NCBI GenBank assembly: GCA_963614875.1
Contig: CAVEFC010000055.1
Coordinates: 1 to 5,120, forward strand
Reading direction: 5' to 3'
DNA from: CAG-841 sp963614875
Lineage (GTDB): Bacteria; Bacillota; Clostridia; Oscillospirales; CAG-272
Length of the DNA: 5,120 nt
The notes beneath the pieces are model-generated. The model was given only the letters and a program-made list of their open reading frames with translations, was not told where the DNA came from and did no database searches. Made by a program: the position numbers and the translations under genes. Each line of letters begins with the position of its first letter. Position 1 is the first letter of the stretch. This document shows, piece by piece, positions 1-5,120 of this stretch.

Positions 1-1
1 C

Positions 2-631
2 AGCCACACCGTGTCGAAGATACACGGAAAGGAAAGAGTTGAGGGCGTTACCGTTTCGGAGGTTGACGAGCATCTTCGCGTTATTCCCGAAAAGAGCGAA
101 TACATCGAATGTGATACGCTTCTTCTTTCGTGCGGACTTCTTCCCGAGAACGAGCTTACAAAGGGCGCGGGAATAAAGCTTGACAGAGTGACGGGCGGCG
201 CGTCGGTGAATCAGAACAGAAGAACCGAGCAGACGGGCGTTTATTCGTGCGGAAACGTGCTTCACGTTCACGACCTTGTAGACTATGTTTCCGAGGAAGC
301 CGAGCTTGCCGGAAAGAGCGCAGCCGAATTTATAAAAGCGGGCTGCAAAGAACCCGAATATGTGCGCTCGCTTTCCGTTATCGCAACGGGCGGCGTGAGA
401 TATACCGTTCCGCAGAGAGTTGACGTTACGGAAAATCCCGAGGACATAAAGATTTATTTCAGAGTCGGAGCGGTTATGGAAAACGTTAAAATACGCGTTT
501 CGTGCGGAGAAAAGGAGCTTTTCCTGCAGAAAAAGCGCAAGGTTGCTCCCGGCGAAATGGAATTTGTCCGCATAAAAGGCGAACAGCTCAAGGATTGCGA
601 CGGCGATATAACCGTTGAAACAGTAAAGTGA
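2..631 (+). CDS. NAD(P)/FAD-dependent oxidoreductase, C-terminal part (5' end outside window)
   Basis: This is the last 209 residues of a flavin-dependent pyridine-nucleotide oxidoreductase. The reading frame is open to the left edge and starts S-H-T-V-S-K-I-H-G, so the GTG at 11 is an internal valine codon and not the start. Seen in the sequence: a segment reading CDTLLLSCGLLPEN, the usual end of the NAD-binding domain, then the FAD-contacting TGVYSCGN motif followed by VLHVHDLVDYV (about 233-283). After that comes an extension of about 110 residues containing GGVRYTVPQRVDV. This pattern is typical of the oxidoreductase encoded between a GlpA/LhgO-type FAD dehydrogenase and a DUF1667 protein in Thermotoga and Clostridia. 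The DUF1667 gene does follow here, 10 nt downstream, so the two are almost certainly cotranscribed. The likely role is cytosolic electron transfer from glycerol 3-phosphate or a 2-hydroxyacid. The exact substrate is not known. The glycine-rich Rossmann motifs lie upstream and cannot be checked. Confidence 0.88.
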   Translation, partial: SHTVSKIHGKERVEGVTVSEVDEHLRVIPEKSEYIECDTLLLSCGLLPENELTKGAGIKLDRVTGGASVNQNRRTEQTGVYSCGNVLHVHDLVDYVSEEAELAGKSAAEFIKAGCKEPEYVRSLSVIATGGVRYTVPQRVDVTENPEDIKIYFRVGAVMENVKIRVSCGEKELFLQKKRKVAPGEMEFVRIKGEQLKDCDGDITVETVK

Positions 632-641
632 GGTTACGGCT

Positions 642-1004
642 ATGAATATCGGTGAAAAGAAAGAAATGATATGTATAAACTGCCCGATAGGCTGTCAGCT
701 TACCGCGGAAAAAACGGCGGAGGGCTTCAGCGTTACGGGAAATACCTGCCCCAGAGGCGAAAAATACGCCATAGCCGAGCTTACGCATCCGACGAGAACC
801 CTTACGACAACCGTAAGAGTTGCAAACAGAGAAGGCGTTTATCTGCCCGTGAAAACAAGCGCTCCCATTTCAAAGGAGAAGCTTTTTGAGGCGATGAAAA
901 CGCTTTCGGGAGTTTGCGTAAACGCTCCCATAGAGCAGGGCGACGTCGTTTTTGCCGGAATTTGCGGAGAATCCGACATAATAGCTACCGGTTCGGTAAA
1001 ATAA
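642..1004 (+). CDS. DUF1667 domain-containing protein (cysteine-cluster redox partner)
   Basis: This 120-residue protein has the usual DUF1667 (COG3862-like) length and layout. Its N-terminal part holds the cluster C11-x2-C14-x3-C18-x17-C36, read as MICINCPIGC and later NTCPRGEKYA. Next comes a stretch with HPTRTLTTTVRV, and it ends with an IIATGSVK tail. Four clustered cysteines suggest an iron-sulfur or zinc site; that is inference. Two further cysteines (C92, C108) lie outside the cluster. The ATG at 642 is preferred over the in-frame ATG at 666, because a GAGG sequence (630-633) overlapping the stop codon of the preceding gene sits 8 nt before it. The protein probably forms a complex with the upstream FAD oxidoreductase, by analogy with the conserved three-gene cluster of dehydrogenase, oxidoreductase and DUF1667. 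The biochemical role of the family is not well defined. No convincing terminator follows it. Confidence 0.9.
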   Translation: MNIGEKKEMICINCPIGCQLTAEKTAEGFSVTGNTCPRGEKYAIAELTHPTRTLTTTVRVANREGVYLPVKTSAPISKEKLFEAMKTLSGVCVNAPIEQGDVVFAGICGESDIIATGSVK

Positions 1005-1019
1005 TTTAACAAAAAACTC

Positions 1020-1048
1020 TTTTATTTTCGCAAGCTTTATGATATAAT
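1020..1048 (+). promoter_or_regulatory. Candidate sigma-A promoter with extended -10 for the lipoprotein gene
   Basis: A perfect TATAAT lies at 1043-1048, preceded by TG at 1040-1041, which gives the extended -10 form TGATATAAT. The position 17 nt upstream (1020-1025, TTTTAT) is a poor -35 match, as is common for extended -10 promoters. Transcription would start near 1055 and give a leader of about 75 nt before the ATG at 1129. It lies just after the oxidoreductase/DUF1667 operon, so it separates the lipoprotein gene from that operon. Confidence 0.6.
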
Positions 1049-1072
1049 TTTCAAAGAACTTTATCAGTGGAT

Positions 1073-1090
1073 CCGGCGGAACAGCGCCGG
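1073..1090 (+). other. GC-rich hairpin in the leader of the lipoprotein gene
   Basis: A perfect 6-bp inverted repeat, CCGGCG (1073-1078) and CGCCGG (1085-1090), encloses a 6-nt loop (GAACAG). It sits within the predicted 5' leader, about 25 nt before the Shine-Dalgarno sequence at 1116-1120. It is not followed directly by a T-run (the nearest is TTTTT at 1107-1111, after a 16-nt gap), so it is not a standard terminator. It could stabilise the 5' end of the transcript or be chance. Confidence 0.35.
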
Positions 1091-1128
1091 TAAGCAATTC
1101 AATAGATTTTTGTACGGAGGAAACAAAT

Positions 1129-1659
1129 ATGAAAAGGAAAACAGCGCTTCTGCTTGCGGTTGCTTTTGCCGTTACGGTGTTTTGCTGCGCCTGCAAAGAA
1201 AAAGAACCCGTAAATCCCGATATAACCGTAGGTACCACAACGACCGAAACCACAAAAGAAACAAGCGTTGCGGAAAAGATCATATCCGACCTCAAAATAG
1301 TTATGGTGGTTGACGAAACCGTTGCAGACAACGTGGTCTACTCCATTGAGCAGGGAGAAATCGGACAGATAAAGTTTACATACAACGGAAACGACTTTGT
1401 TTTCCGCGGAGCGAAATCTCTCGATTATTCGGATATTCACGGCATAACGACGCCCGTAAATCCCAACGAGATGAGATCGCGCAGCGAGGACGGAAGTCAG
1501 TATTTCTATTTAACGCTCACCGACGGCGCGAGAATAGTGGAGTGGTCAAGATTTGAGGATAAGGACTGGTCGATAAAATGCACTCTTTATACTGCTTCCG
1601 CGCTTACGGACGAGGAGCTTTGGAACGTTATCGATACCGTGATAAAAAGCAACAAATAA
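1129..1659 (+). CDS. Predicted lipoprotein of unknown function
   Basis: This is a complete 176-residue protein. The ATG at 1129 is well supported by GGAGG at 1116-1120, with an 8-nt spacer. The N-terminus MKRKT is followed by a hydrophobic stretch (residues 6-18) and then CCAC. Cys22 after Ala21 is the most likely lipidation site, although the -3 and -2 positions are cysteines where Leu and Ser/Ala are usual, so this lipobox is atypical. Residues 23-50 form a low-complexity Thr/Glu-rich linker (TTTTETTKET), typical between a lipid anchor and a folded domain. Residues 52-176 look like one small alpha/beta domain with features IKFTYNGNDFVFRGAK, SDIHGI and a helical end (LTDEELWNVIDTVIKS). The middle resembles small extracytoplasmic domains of the DUF4367 kind, but I cannot confirm that. 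It probably sits on the outer face of the membrane. A terminator hairpin follows 9 nt after the stop, and another exported protein gene lies beyond it. Confidence 0.8.
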   Translation: MKRKTALLLAVAFAVTVFCCACKEKEPVNPDITVGTTTTETTKETSVAEKIISDLKIVMVVDETVADNVVYSIEQGEIGQIKFTYNGNDFVFRGAKSLDYSDIHGITTPVNPNEMRSRSEDGSQYFYLTLTDGARIVEWSRFEDKDWSIKCTLYTASALTDEELWNVIDTVIKSNK

Positions 1660-1668
1660 GACGGATTC

Positions 1669-1701
1669 AAAGGGACTTTGGCAAAAAACAAAGTCCTTTT
1701 T
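1669..1701 (+). terminator. Rho-independent terminator-like stem-loop after the lipoprotein gene
   Basis: The arms AAAGGGACTTTG (1669-1680) and CAAAGTCCTTTT (1689-1700) pair over 12 bp, including one G-T wobble, around an 8-nt loop (GCAAAAAA). The stem runs into a five-T tract (1697-1701). The outer pairs are A-T and the T-run is short, so termination may be partial. The next gene starts only 30 nt further on and has no clear promoter of its own, so read-through may supply its transcript. Confidence 0.72.
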
Positions 1702-1730
1702 GAAAAAGAGAAGGTTTTGGAGGAAAAGTA

Positions 1731-3623
1731 ATGAAAAAGATAATCGCGCTGATGATTGCGACGGCGTTTATGTGTTTGTCGCTTTTTGCTCTTTGCGTTC
1801 ACGCCGAAAGCCCCGCGTACAAAATGACTCTCACCGGACCTGTTTCCATGATCATGGATCAGACCGATGAATTTACGGTGGCAATAAGCGATGTGGCTTC
1901 GGCAACCTCGGGACTTAAAGAAATAGCCGTGACGCTTACCTATTACAAGGGAGATTTCTCATATGTAAGCAGTAAAAGCACTCTTCCGAGCGGCTGGAAC
2001 ATAAGCGTTCGCGAAACGGCGGACGGCAATGTCGTTACGCTTGCCGTGATTGCCGCCGTGGCTTCGTCGTCCGCCAAGGCTCTGACGGCTTCGGACACAG
2101 CTCTGATAAGACTGAGACTCAAATTTCTTTCGTATGTGGGTTCGTCCGCGTCGATATCCGTAAAATCGCTTACGGGAACCGCGTCGGACGCGGATTACGG
2201 GACGGTTACGGGTTCGGGAAGCGGAATTACAGTAAAGCGCGTGCTTTCTCAGGGCAAAAAGCCCGATAGTCCGGCGCTTATAAACAAAAGCGAAACGTCG
2301 GTTGATCTTATGAAAAGCAACGACGACGGTCTTGAATACTCGTATGACCTTTCGACGTGGCAGACGGGCAGAACGTTCAATGATCTTGTCAAAAACGGGA
2401 TTTACACGTTTTATGCGCGCAGAGCAGCCACCGAATATTATTCCGCAAGCGAGCCGAGCGACGGACTCAGAGTTGTGCTCGGCGACGGAAGCGCCGGTGA
2501 AATAACCGACGGCGAAAGCGGCGGAACGGATACTCCGGACGAATCGTATACGCCGAAGGTGCTTTCCGCAACGACCGATACGATAATGGTATCCGTTGAA
2601 AAAGGATATGAATATTCGCTCAGCGCAAGTAACGGAAAATGGAACACAACCGGCATATTTACCGGTCTTGAAGCGGGAAAACAGTATTGGCTTTTCTGGA
2701 GGAACACCTCAACAAAGCAGACCGATATGATGCGTGTTTCAACCAAAAAAGAAAAAGCTCCCTCGCCTACGCTGAAAAGCTCGACGGAATCGAGTGTTGA
2801 GCTCAACGCGGTAAGCGGCTGCGAATATTCAAAGGACGGCAAGGAGTGGCAGTCTTCACCCTTGTTTACCGGACTTACGGCAAACAGAAAATATACCTTC
2901 TATCAGAGATATGCGGCGACGGATTCGGGCGATGCGGGAGAAATTTCCGATCCTGCGGTGTTTGAAGCCGTCGAAACAAAGCCCGTATGCACTCATTCCA
3001 AGGTTACCGCAAGCGAAAAAAGCGCTACCTGTACCGAAAACGGTTATGTGATAAAGAAATGCGATCTCTGCGGCGAGACGATTTACAGCGAAACGATAAA
3101 CGCCAAGGGACACGATCCCGCATGGAGAGAAAAATCCGCCACCTGCACCGAAGCCGGACTGAAAGAGCAGTACTGCAAGGTATGCGGAGAGATTATTTCA
3201 AGCGAAACCGTTCCCGCAAAGGGACATACTCCCGGGGCGGAAGCCACCTGCACCGAGCCGCAGAAATGTACGGTTTGCGGAGCTGTCATAGCGGAAGCCA
3301 AGGGACATAAGGAGGGCGCTCCCGAGGTTGAGGTTGCCGCCACGGTTGACAGAGAAGGCTCGCAGGTTATAAAATGCACCGTCTGCGGAGAGGTTGTGAG
3401 GAGAGAAGTCATTCCGAAGCTTAACGGCGAAACAACCGGTGGAAAAGATACGGAGAAAAAGTCGGGAAGTGTTATAAAAATAGTTGTTGCGCTTGCGATA
3501 GTGGCTGTTGTTGCCGCTGCCGGCGCCGTGCTTTTCGTGCTTGCAAAAGGAACAGGCTCGGGTTCTCAAAAGGGCGGCAGAGCTTCGACGGGATCTTCAA
3601 AGCGGAAAAACAATAAAACATAA
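1731..3623 (+). CDS. Exported multidomain surface protein: cohesin-like domain, Fn3-like repeats, Cys/His modules and C-terminal membrane anchor
   Basis: This is a complete 630-residue protein. The ATG at 1731 has an ideal GGAGG at 1719-1723 with a 7-nt spacer. Residues 1-25 form a signal peptide (MKKIIALMIA, hydrophobic core, likely cut after VHA). Residues 29-172 resemble a cohesin-type beta sandwich (start YKMTLTGPVSM; later GLKEIAVTLTYYKGDFSYVS and LIRLRLKF). Three divergent beta repeats follow (178-250, 274-340, 343-416), sharing a core of EYS, W, F-x-x-L and a Tyr/aromatic strand. Residues 420-564 hold four Cys/His modules with CxxC pairs. A hydrophobic helix at about 581-606 (VIKIVVALAIVAVVAAAGAV) and a basic Gly/Ser/Lys tail end the protein. 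The topology should be outside-facing with a single C-terminal anchor; no LPxTG sortase motif is visible. A role in cell-surface adhesion or binding is inferred from architecture only, and no catalytic motif is seen. Leucine codons are almost all CTN. Confidence 0.85.
   Translation: MKKIIALMIATAFMCLSLFALCVHAESPAYKMTLTGPVSMIMDQTDEFTVAISDVASATSGLKEIAVTLTYYKGDFSYVSSKSTLPSGWNISVRETADGNVVTLAVIAAVASSSAKALTASDTALIRLRLKFLSYVGSSASISVKSLTGTASDADYGTVTGSGSGITVKRVLSQGKKPDSPALINKSETSVDLMKSNDDGLEYSYDLSTWQTGRTFNDLVKNGIYTFYARRAATEYYSASEPSDGLRVVLGDGSAGEITDGESGGTDTPDESYTPKVLSATTDTIMVSVEKGYEYSLSASNGKWNTTGIFTGLEAGKQYWLFWRNTSTKQTDMMRVSTKKEKAPSPTLKSSTESSVELNAVSGCEYSKDGKEWQSSPLFTGLTANRKYTFYQRYAATDSGDAGEISDPAVFEAVETKPVCTHSKVTASEKSATCTENGYVIKKCDLCGETIYSETINAKGHDPAWREKSATCTEAGLKEQYCKVCGEIISSETVPAKGHTPGAEATCTEPQKCTVCGAVIAEAKGHKEGAPEVEVAATVDREGSQVIKCTVCGEVVRREVIPKLNGETTGGKDTEKKSGSVIKIVVALAIVAVVAAAGAVLFVLAKGTGSGSQKGGRASTGSSKRKNNKT
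2262..2978 (+). repeat. Three divergent Fn3-like repeats within the surface protein
   Basis: The segments at 2262-2480, 2550-2750 and 2757-2978 encode repeats of about 67-74 residues. Shared features are a TSVDL/TIMVSV/SSVEL strand, then LEYSYD/YEYSLS/CEYSKD, a tryptophan (W210, W304, W373), F-x-x-L (FNDL, FTGL, FTGL) and an aromatic strand (IYTFYAR, QYWLFWR, KYTFYQR). Repeats 1 and 3 also share an AAT motif (RRAATEYY, RYAATDSG). A Gly/Asp/Thr-rich linker (residues 251-272) separates repeats 1 and 2. The repeats are recognisable in protein only; the DNA has diverged, so this is an old duplication. Confidence 0.65.
2988..3422 (+). repeat. Four tandem Cys/His zinc-ribbon-like modules
   Basis: Residues 420-564 of the surface protein hold four modules. 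Modules 1 and 2 have identical spacing: C434-x9-C444-x2-C447-x13-H461 and C472-x9-C482-x2-C485-x13-H499. Module 3 is shorter (C507-x5-C513-x2-C516-x9-H526). Module 4 keeps only one CxxC (C549, C552) and lacks both the leading SATCTE-type cysteine and the KGH histidine. Shared phrases are SATCTE, KCxxCGE and AKGH. A three-Cys, one-His zinc site per module is a reasonable inference. Similar repeats occur in many exported clostridial proteins, without a defined function as far as I know. Confidence 0.75.
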
Positions 3624-3625
3624 TA

Positions 3626-3651
3626 AAAAATCCCGCTCACGCGGGATTTTT
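3626..3651 (+). terminator. Strong Rho-independent terminator after the surface protein gene
   Basis: The stem TCCCGC (3631-3636) and GCGGGA (3641-3646) encloses a TCAC loop. It extends by five A-T pairs between AAAAA (3626-3630) and TTTTT (3647-3651), 11 bp in total. It starts 3 nt after the stop codon. The A-run on one side and T-run on the other mean it could also work on the opposite strand. It separates the surface protein gene from the sigma factor gene and argues against any translation start inside it. Confidence 0.9.
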
Positions 3652-3696
3652 GTTTGAAAAAGTTCCAACCTTTTTATTCTCCCGTGTCTGTATGGG

Positions 3697-3708
3697 TGAA
3701 AGCTTTCA
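3697..3708. promoter_or_regulatory. 12-bp perfect palindrome just upstream of the sigma factor gene
   Basis: TGAAAGCTTTCA is its own reverse complement. It lies 2 nt before the Shine-Dalgarno sequence of the sigma gene, a typical operator position. The gene product carries a winged-helix-like segment, so autoregulation at this site is conceivable, but a single short palindrome may be chance. Confidence 0.3.
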
Positions 3709-3710
3709 AA

Positions 3711-3724
3711 AGAGGTACAAACAA
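3711..3724 (+). promoter_or_regulatory. Ribosome binding site that sets the GTG start of the sigma factor gene
   Basis: AGAGG (3711-3715) is followed by a 9-nt spacer to GTG at 3725. The in-frame ATG at 3692 has no purine-rich sequence before it (TTCTCCCGTGTCTGT), and the TTG at 3650 lies within the terminator hairpin. Starting at 3725 gives an N-terminus MKRQDAENIITEYL that leads directly into sigma region 2, as expected for an ECF-type factor. Confidence 0.75.
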
Positions 3725-5065
3725 GTGAAAAGACAAGATGCGGAAAACATAATAACGGAATACTTAAAACCTGTATTCGGTTTTGCACTTAAACGGTGCA
3801 AAACCACGCATGACGCCGAAGATCTTTCGCAGGAAATAATTCTGCGCGCGTTCCGTGCGCTTCTTTGCAAGGATGATATAGAAAGTTACGATAAATTCAT
3901 ATGGACAGTTGCACACAATGCGCTCAGCAATTATTATCGCGAGAGCGCAAGGAGCATAATCGGAGTGCCGATAGACGAAGCGGCAGATGTGATTGGAGAT
4001 GCAGACTTGTCTTTGGATGATGCAGAGGATGTGGATTTTTTACATCGTTTGCAGGCCGAGATAGCGTATCTTTCAAAATTGCAGAGAAGAATTGTTATTG
4101 CTTATTATTTTGAGAACCGCAAGCAGGCAGACATTGCAAAGGAGCTTGATATTCCGCTCGGCACAGTCAAATGGCACTTGTTTGAAGCTAAAAAAGAACT
4201 GAAAAGAGGTATGGATACTATGAGAAAAACAAGTGAACTTAAATTCAATCCAATAAAATTCAGTAAAATCGGACTTAGCGGCTCTTCCGGTAAAATAGGA
4301 TTGTCGGATTATTTACACTCCGCTTTGTCACAGAATATTTGCTATTGCGTCAGAGAAAGTGCAAAGACGGTCGGCAATATTGCCGATGATCTCGGCGTTT
4401 CGCCCGTGTATATCGAAAGCGAGATCGAAACACTTGAAGAATATGGTCTTCTTCTGAAAAAGGGTGATAAATATATCACAAATTTCATAATCGATATACC
4501 GTCGAAAGAGATTATGACTATTGAGAATGAGATGTACAGAAAAGCTTCGAATTTGTTTGCAAATGATTTGTACGATGAGCTTGTGTCTTCCGGAATTCTG
4601 TCTGATCCCGATATCGTATGCGGACAGACCGATTCTCCTATATCGCTTACGGAAAGCCCACGCGCTGACGATAACTTTATTTTATGGTCGCTTATTCCGT
4701 ATATCGCTGCATGCTCGGGCGAGGAGCTGATAGATAAGAGTATTTCGTTTGAAGAAGTTGCGACGATACGCCCTGACGGAAGTCATAATATTTTTTCCGC
4801 ATCGCTTGAAGTGCAGCAGCGCGACATTCCCGATGACTATGTATATATGAAAAATTGGTGCGGACCGATGTGGACATCATATGGCGGAAAAAACGGGCAT
4901 ACTTTCTGGCAGATAAAAAGTGAATGGACAGACAGAGTCGGCGGCGACGAGTGTATGCTTGATTTCTCCGATGAAGCGCATCGGGTTTTGTCCCTTTATG
5001 AAAGTGAGGAAGAGTCCGGAATTCTTTCAAAAAACGGTGAATTATACTATCAAGTGCAACAGTGA
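3725..5065 (+). CDS. ECF-type sigma-70 factor with winged-helix-like and large C-terminal extension
   Basis: This is a complete 446-residue protein from the GTG at 3725 (in-frame candidates at 3692 and 3650 are less likely). Region sigma2 covers about 8-77, with HDAEDLSQEIILRAFRAL (29-46) and the FIWTVAHNALSNYYR element (58-72) that matches the -10 recognition helix. Region sigma4 covers about 112-162: LSKLQRRIVIAYYF, then the helix-turn-helix KQADIAKELDIPLGTVKWHL (133-152). A normal ECF factor would end near here. This one adds about 280 residues. Residues 195-257 look like a winged helix (TVGNIADDLGVSPVYIESEI, then LEEYGLLLKKGDKYIT). Residues 262-446 are an unrecognised domain rich in Trp and Cys around YVYMKNWCGP and FWQIKSEW. 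The protein should direct RNA polymerase to a specific promoter set, with activity perhaps controlled by its own C-terminal part. No anti-sigma gene is visible within the window. Leucine codons are TTG/TTA in 15 of 41 cases, unlike the preceding genes. Confidence 0.88.
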   Translation: MKRQDAENIITEYLKPVFGFALKRCKTTHDAEDLSQEIILRAFRALLCKDDIESYDKFIWTVAHNALSNYYRESARSIIGVPIDEAADVIGDADLSLDDAEDVDFLHRLQAEIAYLSKLQRRIVIAYYFENRKQADIAKELDIPLGTVKWHLFEAKKELKRGMDTMRKTSELKFNPIKFSKIGLSGSSGKIGLSDYLHSALSQNICYCVRESAKTVGNIADDLGVSPVYIESEIETLEEYGLLLKKGDKYITNFIIDIPSKEIMTIENEMYRKASNLFANDLYDELVSSGILSDPDIVCGQTDSPISLTESPRADDNFILWSLIPYIAACSGEELIDKSISFEEVATIRPDGSHNIFSASLEVQQRDIPDDYVYMKNWCGPMWTSYGGKNGHTFWQIKSEWTDRVGGDECMLDFSDEAHRVLSLYESEEESGILSKNGELYYQVQQ

Positions 5066-5093
5066 AAAAAAGAAAACTCATATCGCTAAAATC

Positions 5094-5102
5094 TGCTATA
5101 AT
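5094..5102 (+). promoter_or_regulatory. Candidate extended -10 promoter element after the sigma factor gene
   Basis: TGCTATAAT (TG at 5094-5095, TATAAT at 5097-5102) follows the sigma gene stop by 28 nt. The -35 position (5074-5079, AAACTC) does not match the consensus. It could drive a gene beyond the window edge, or be chance in an A/T-rich spacer. No terminator hairpin is seen between 5066 and 5120. Confidence 0.4.
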
Positions 5103-5120
5103 GAAGTTACCACACAACAA

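Noticed and set aside
11..13. GTG at 11 as the start of the oxidoreductase gene
   Set aside because: The frame is open to the window edge, and the protein would lack its FAD- and NAD-binding N-terminal domains. It is an internal codon of a gene cut by the window.
986..1028. Terminator for the oxidoreductase/DUF1667 operon
   Set aside because: TACCG-GTT-CGGTA (986-998) is a short stem inside the coding end with no T-run. AAAATAA (998-1004) with TTATTTT (1022-1028) is A/T only and too weak.
2988..3422. CRISPR-like or DNA-level direct repeats
   Set aside because: The periodicity comes from protein modules. The DNA copies differ at many positions, vary in length and stay in one reading frame.
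3657..3675. Inverted repeat AAAAAG-N7-CTTTTT after the terminator
   Set aside because: It has only six pairs, five of them A-T, in an A/T-rich spacer. This is expected by chance and has no clear role.
3654..3690. Promoter for the sigma gene: TTGAAA (3654-3659) with TATTCT (3675-3680), or an ECF-like AAC (3667-3669) with CGT (3683-3685)
   Set aside because: The first has a 15-nt spacer, a weak -10, and a -35 only two bases past the terminator T-run. The second has only 13 nt between its elements, short for ECF promoters. Neither is good enough to annotate.
3650..3724. Longer version of the sigma factor starting at TTG 3650 or ATG 3692
   Set aside because: The TTG is inside the terminator stem and the ATG lacks a ribosome binding site. 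GTG 3725 has AGAGG at good spacing and begins just before sigma region 2.
4692..5120. Minus-strand open frame opposite the sigma gene, with other long minus-strand frames opposite 870-1440 and 2438-3569
   Set aside because: They lie opposite well-supported + strand genes, have no recognisable domains, and their residue composition (runs of Ser, Arg, His, Phe) is typical of antisense shadows.

Overview
The window looks like chromosomal DNA from a Gram-positive anaerobe of the Clostridia, possibly an uncultured gut or rumen lineage. The support is GGAGG-type ribosome binding sites, extended -10 (TGnTATAAT) sequences, Rho-independent terminators, a lipoprotein, a cohesin-like secreted protein with clostridial-type repeats, and a glycerol-3-phosphate-type oxidoreductase/DUF1667 gene pair. 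The lineage is inferred from style and gene families, not from a marker gene. All supported genes are on the + strand.

Region by region: (1) Positions 2-1004 hold the 3' end of an operon. It contains the C-terminal part of an NAD(P)/FAD-dependent oxidoreductase, followed 10 nt later by a complete 120-aa DUF1667 protein with a C-x2-C-x3-C-x17-C cluster. In related bacteria these follow a GlpA/LhgO-type FAD dehydrogenase gene, which would lie upstream of the window. (2) Positions 1005-1128 hold an extended -10 promoter and a short GC-rich hairpin, leading to a 176-aa predicted lipoprotein (1129-1659). A good stem-loop terminator follows it. (3) Positions 1731-3623 encode a 630-aa exported protein. 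Its parts in order are a signal peptide, a cohesin-like beta domain, three divergent beta (Fn3-like) repeats, four tandem Cys/His zinc-ribbon-like modules, one transmembrane helix and a short basic tail. A strong terminator closes this block. (4) Positions 3725-5065 encode a 446-aa sigma-70 family factor of the ECF type. Its sigma2 and sigma4 regions are followed by a winged-helix-like segment and a large uncharacterised C-terminal domain. The best start is GTG at 3725, not the longer in-frame extension that begins inside the terminator. (5) Positions 5066-5120 contain an extended -10 sequence that may drive the next gene.

The oxidoreductase and DUF1667 proteins probably work together in one redox complex. 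The lipoprotein and the 630-aa protein are both cell-surface proteins and may share a transcript despite the hairpin between them. The sigma gene is a separate unit. It uses TTG/TTA leucine codons far more often than the genes before it and is the most unusual item here: a sigma factor joined to what look like its own DNA-binding and sensor/regulatory domains. Nothing in the window is clearly a mobile element, CRISPR array, tRNA or rRNA gene.
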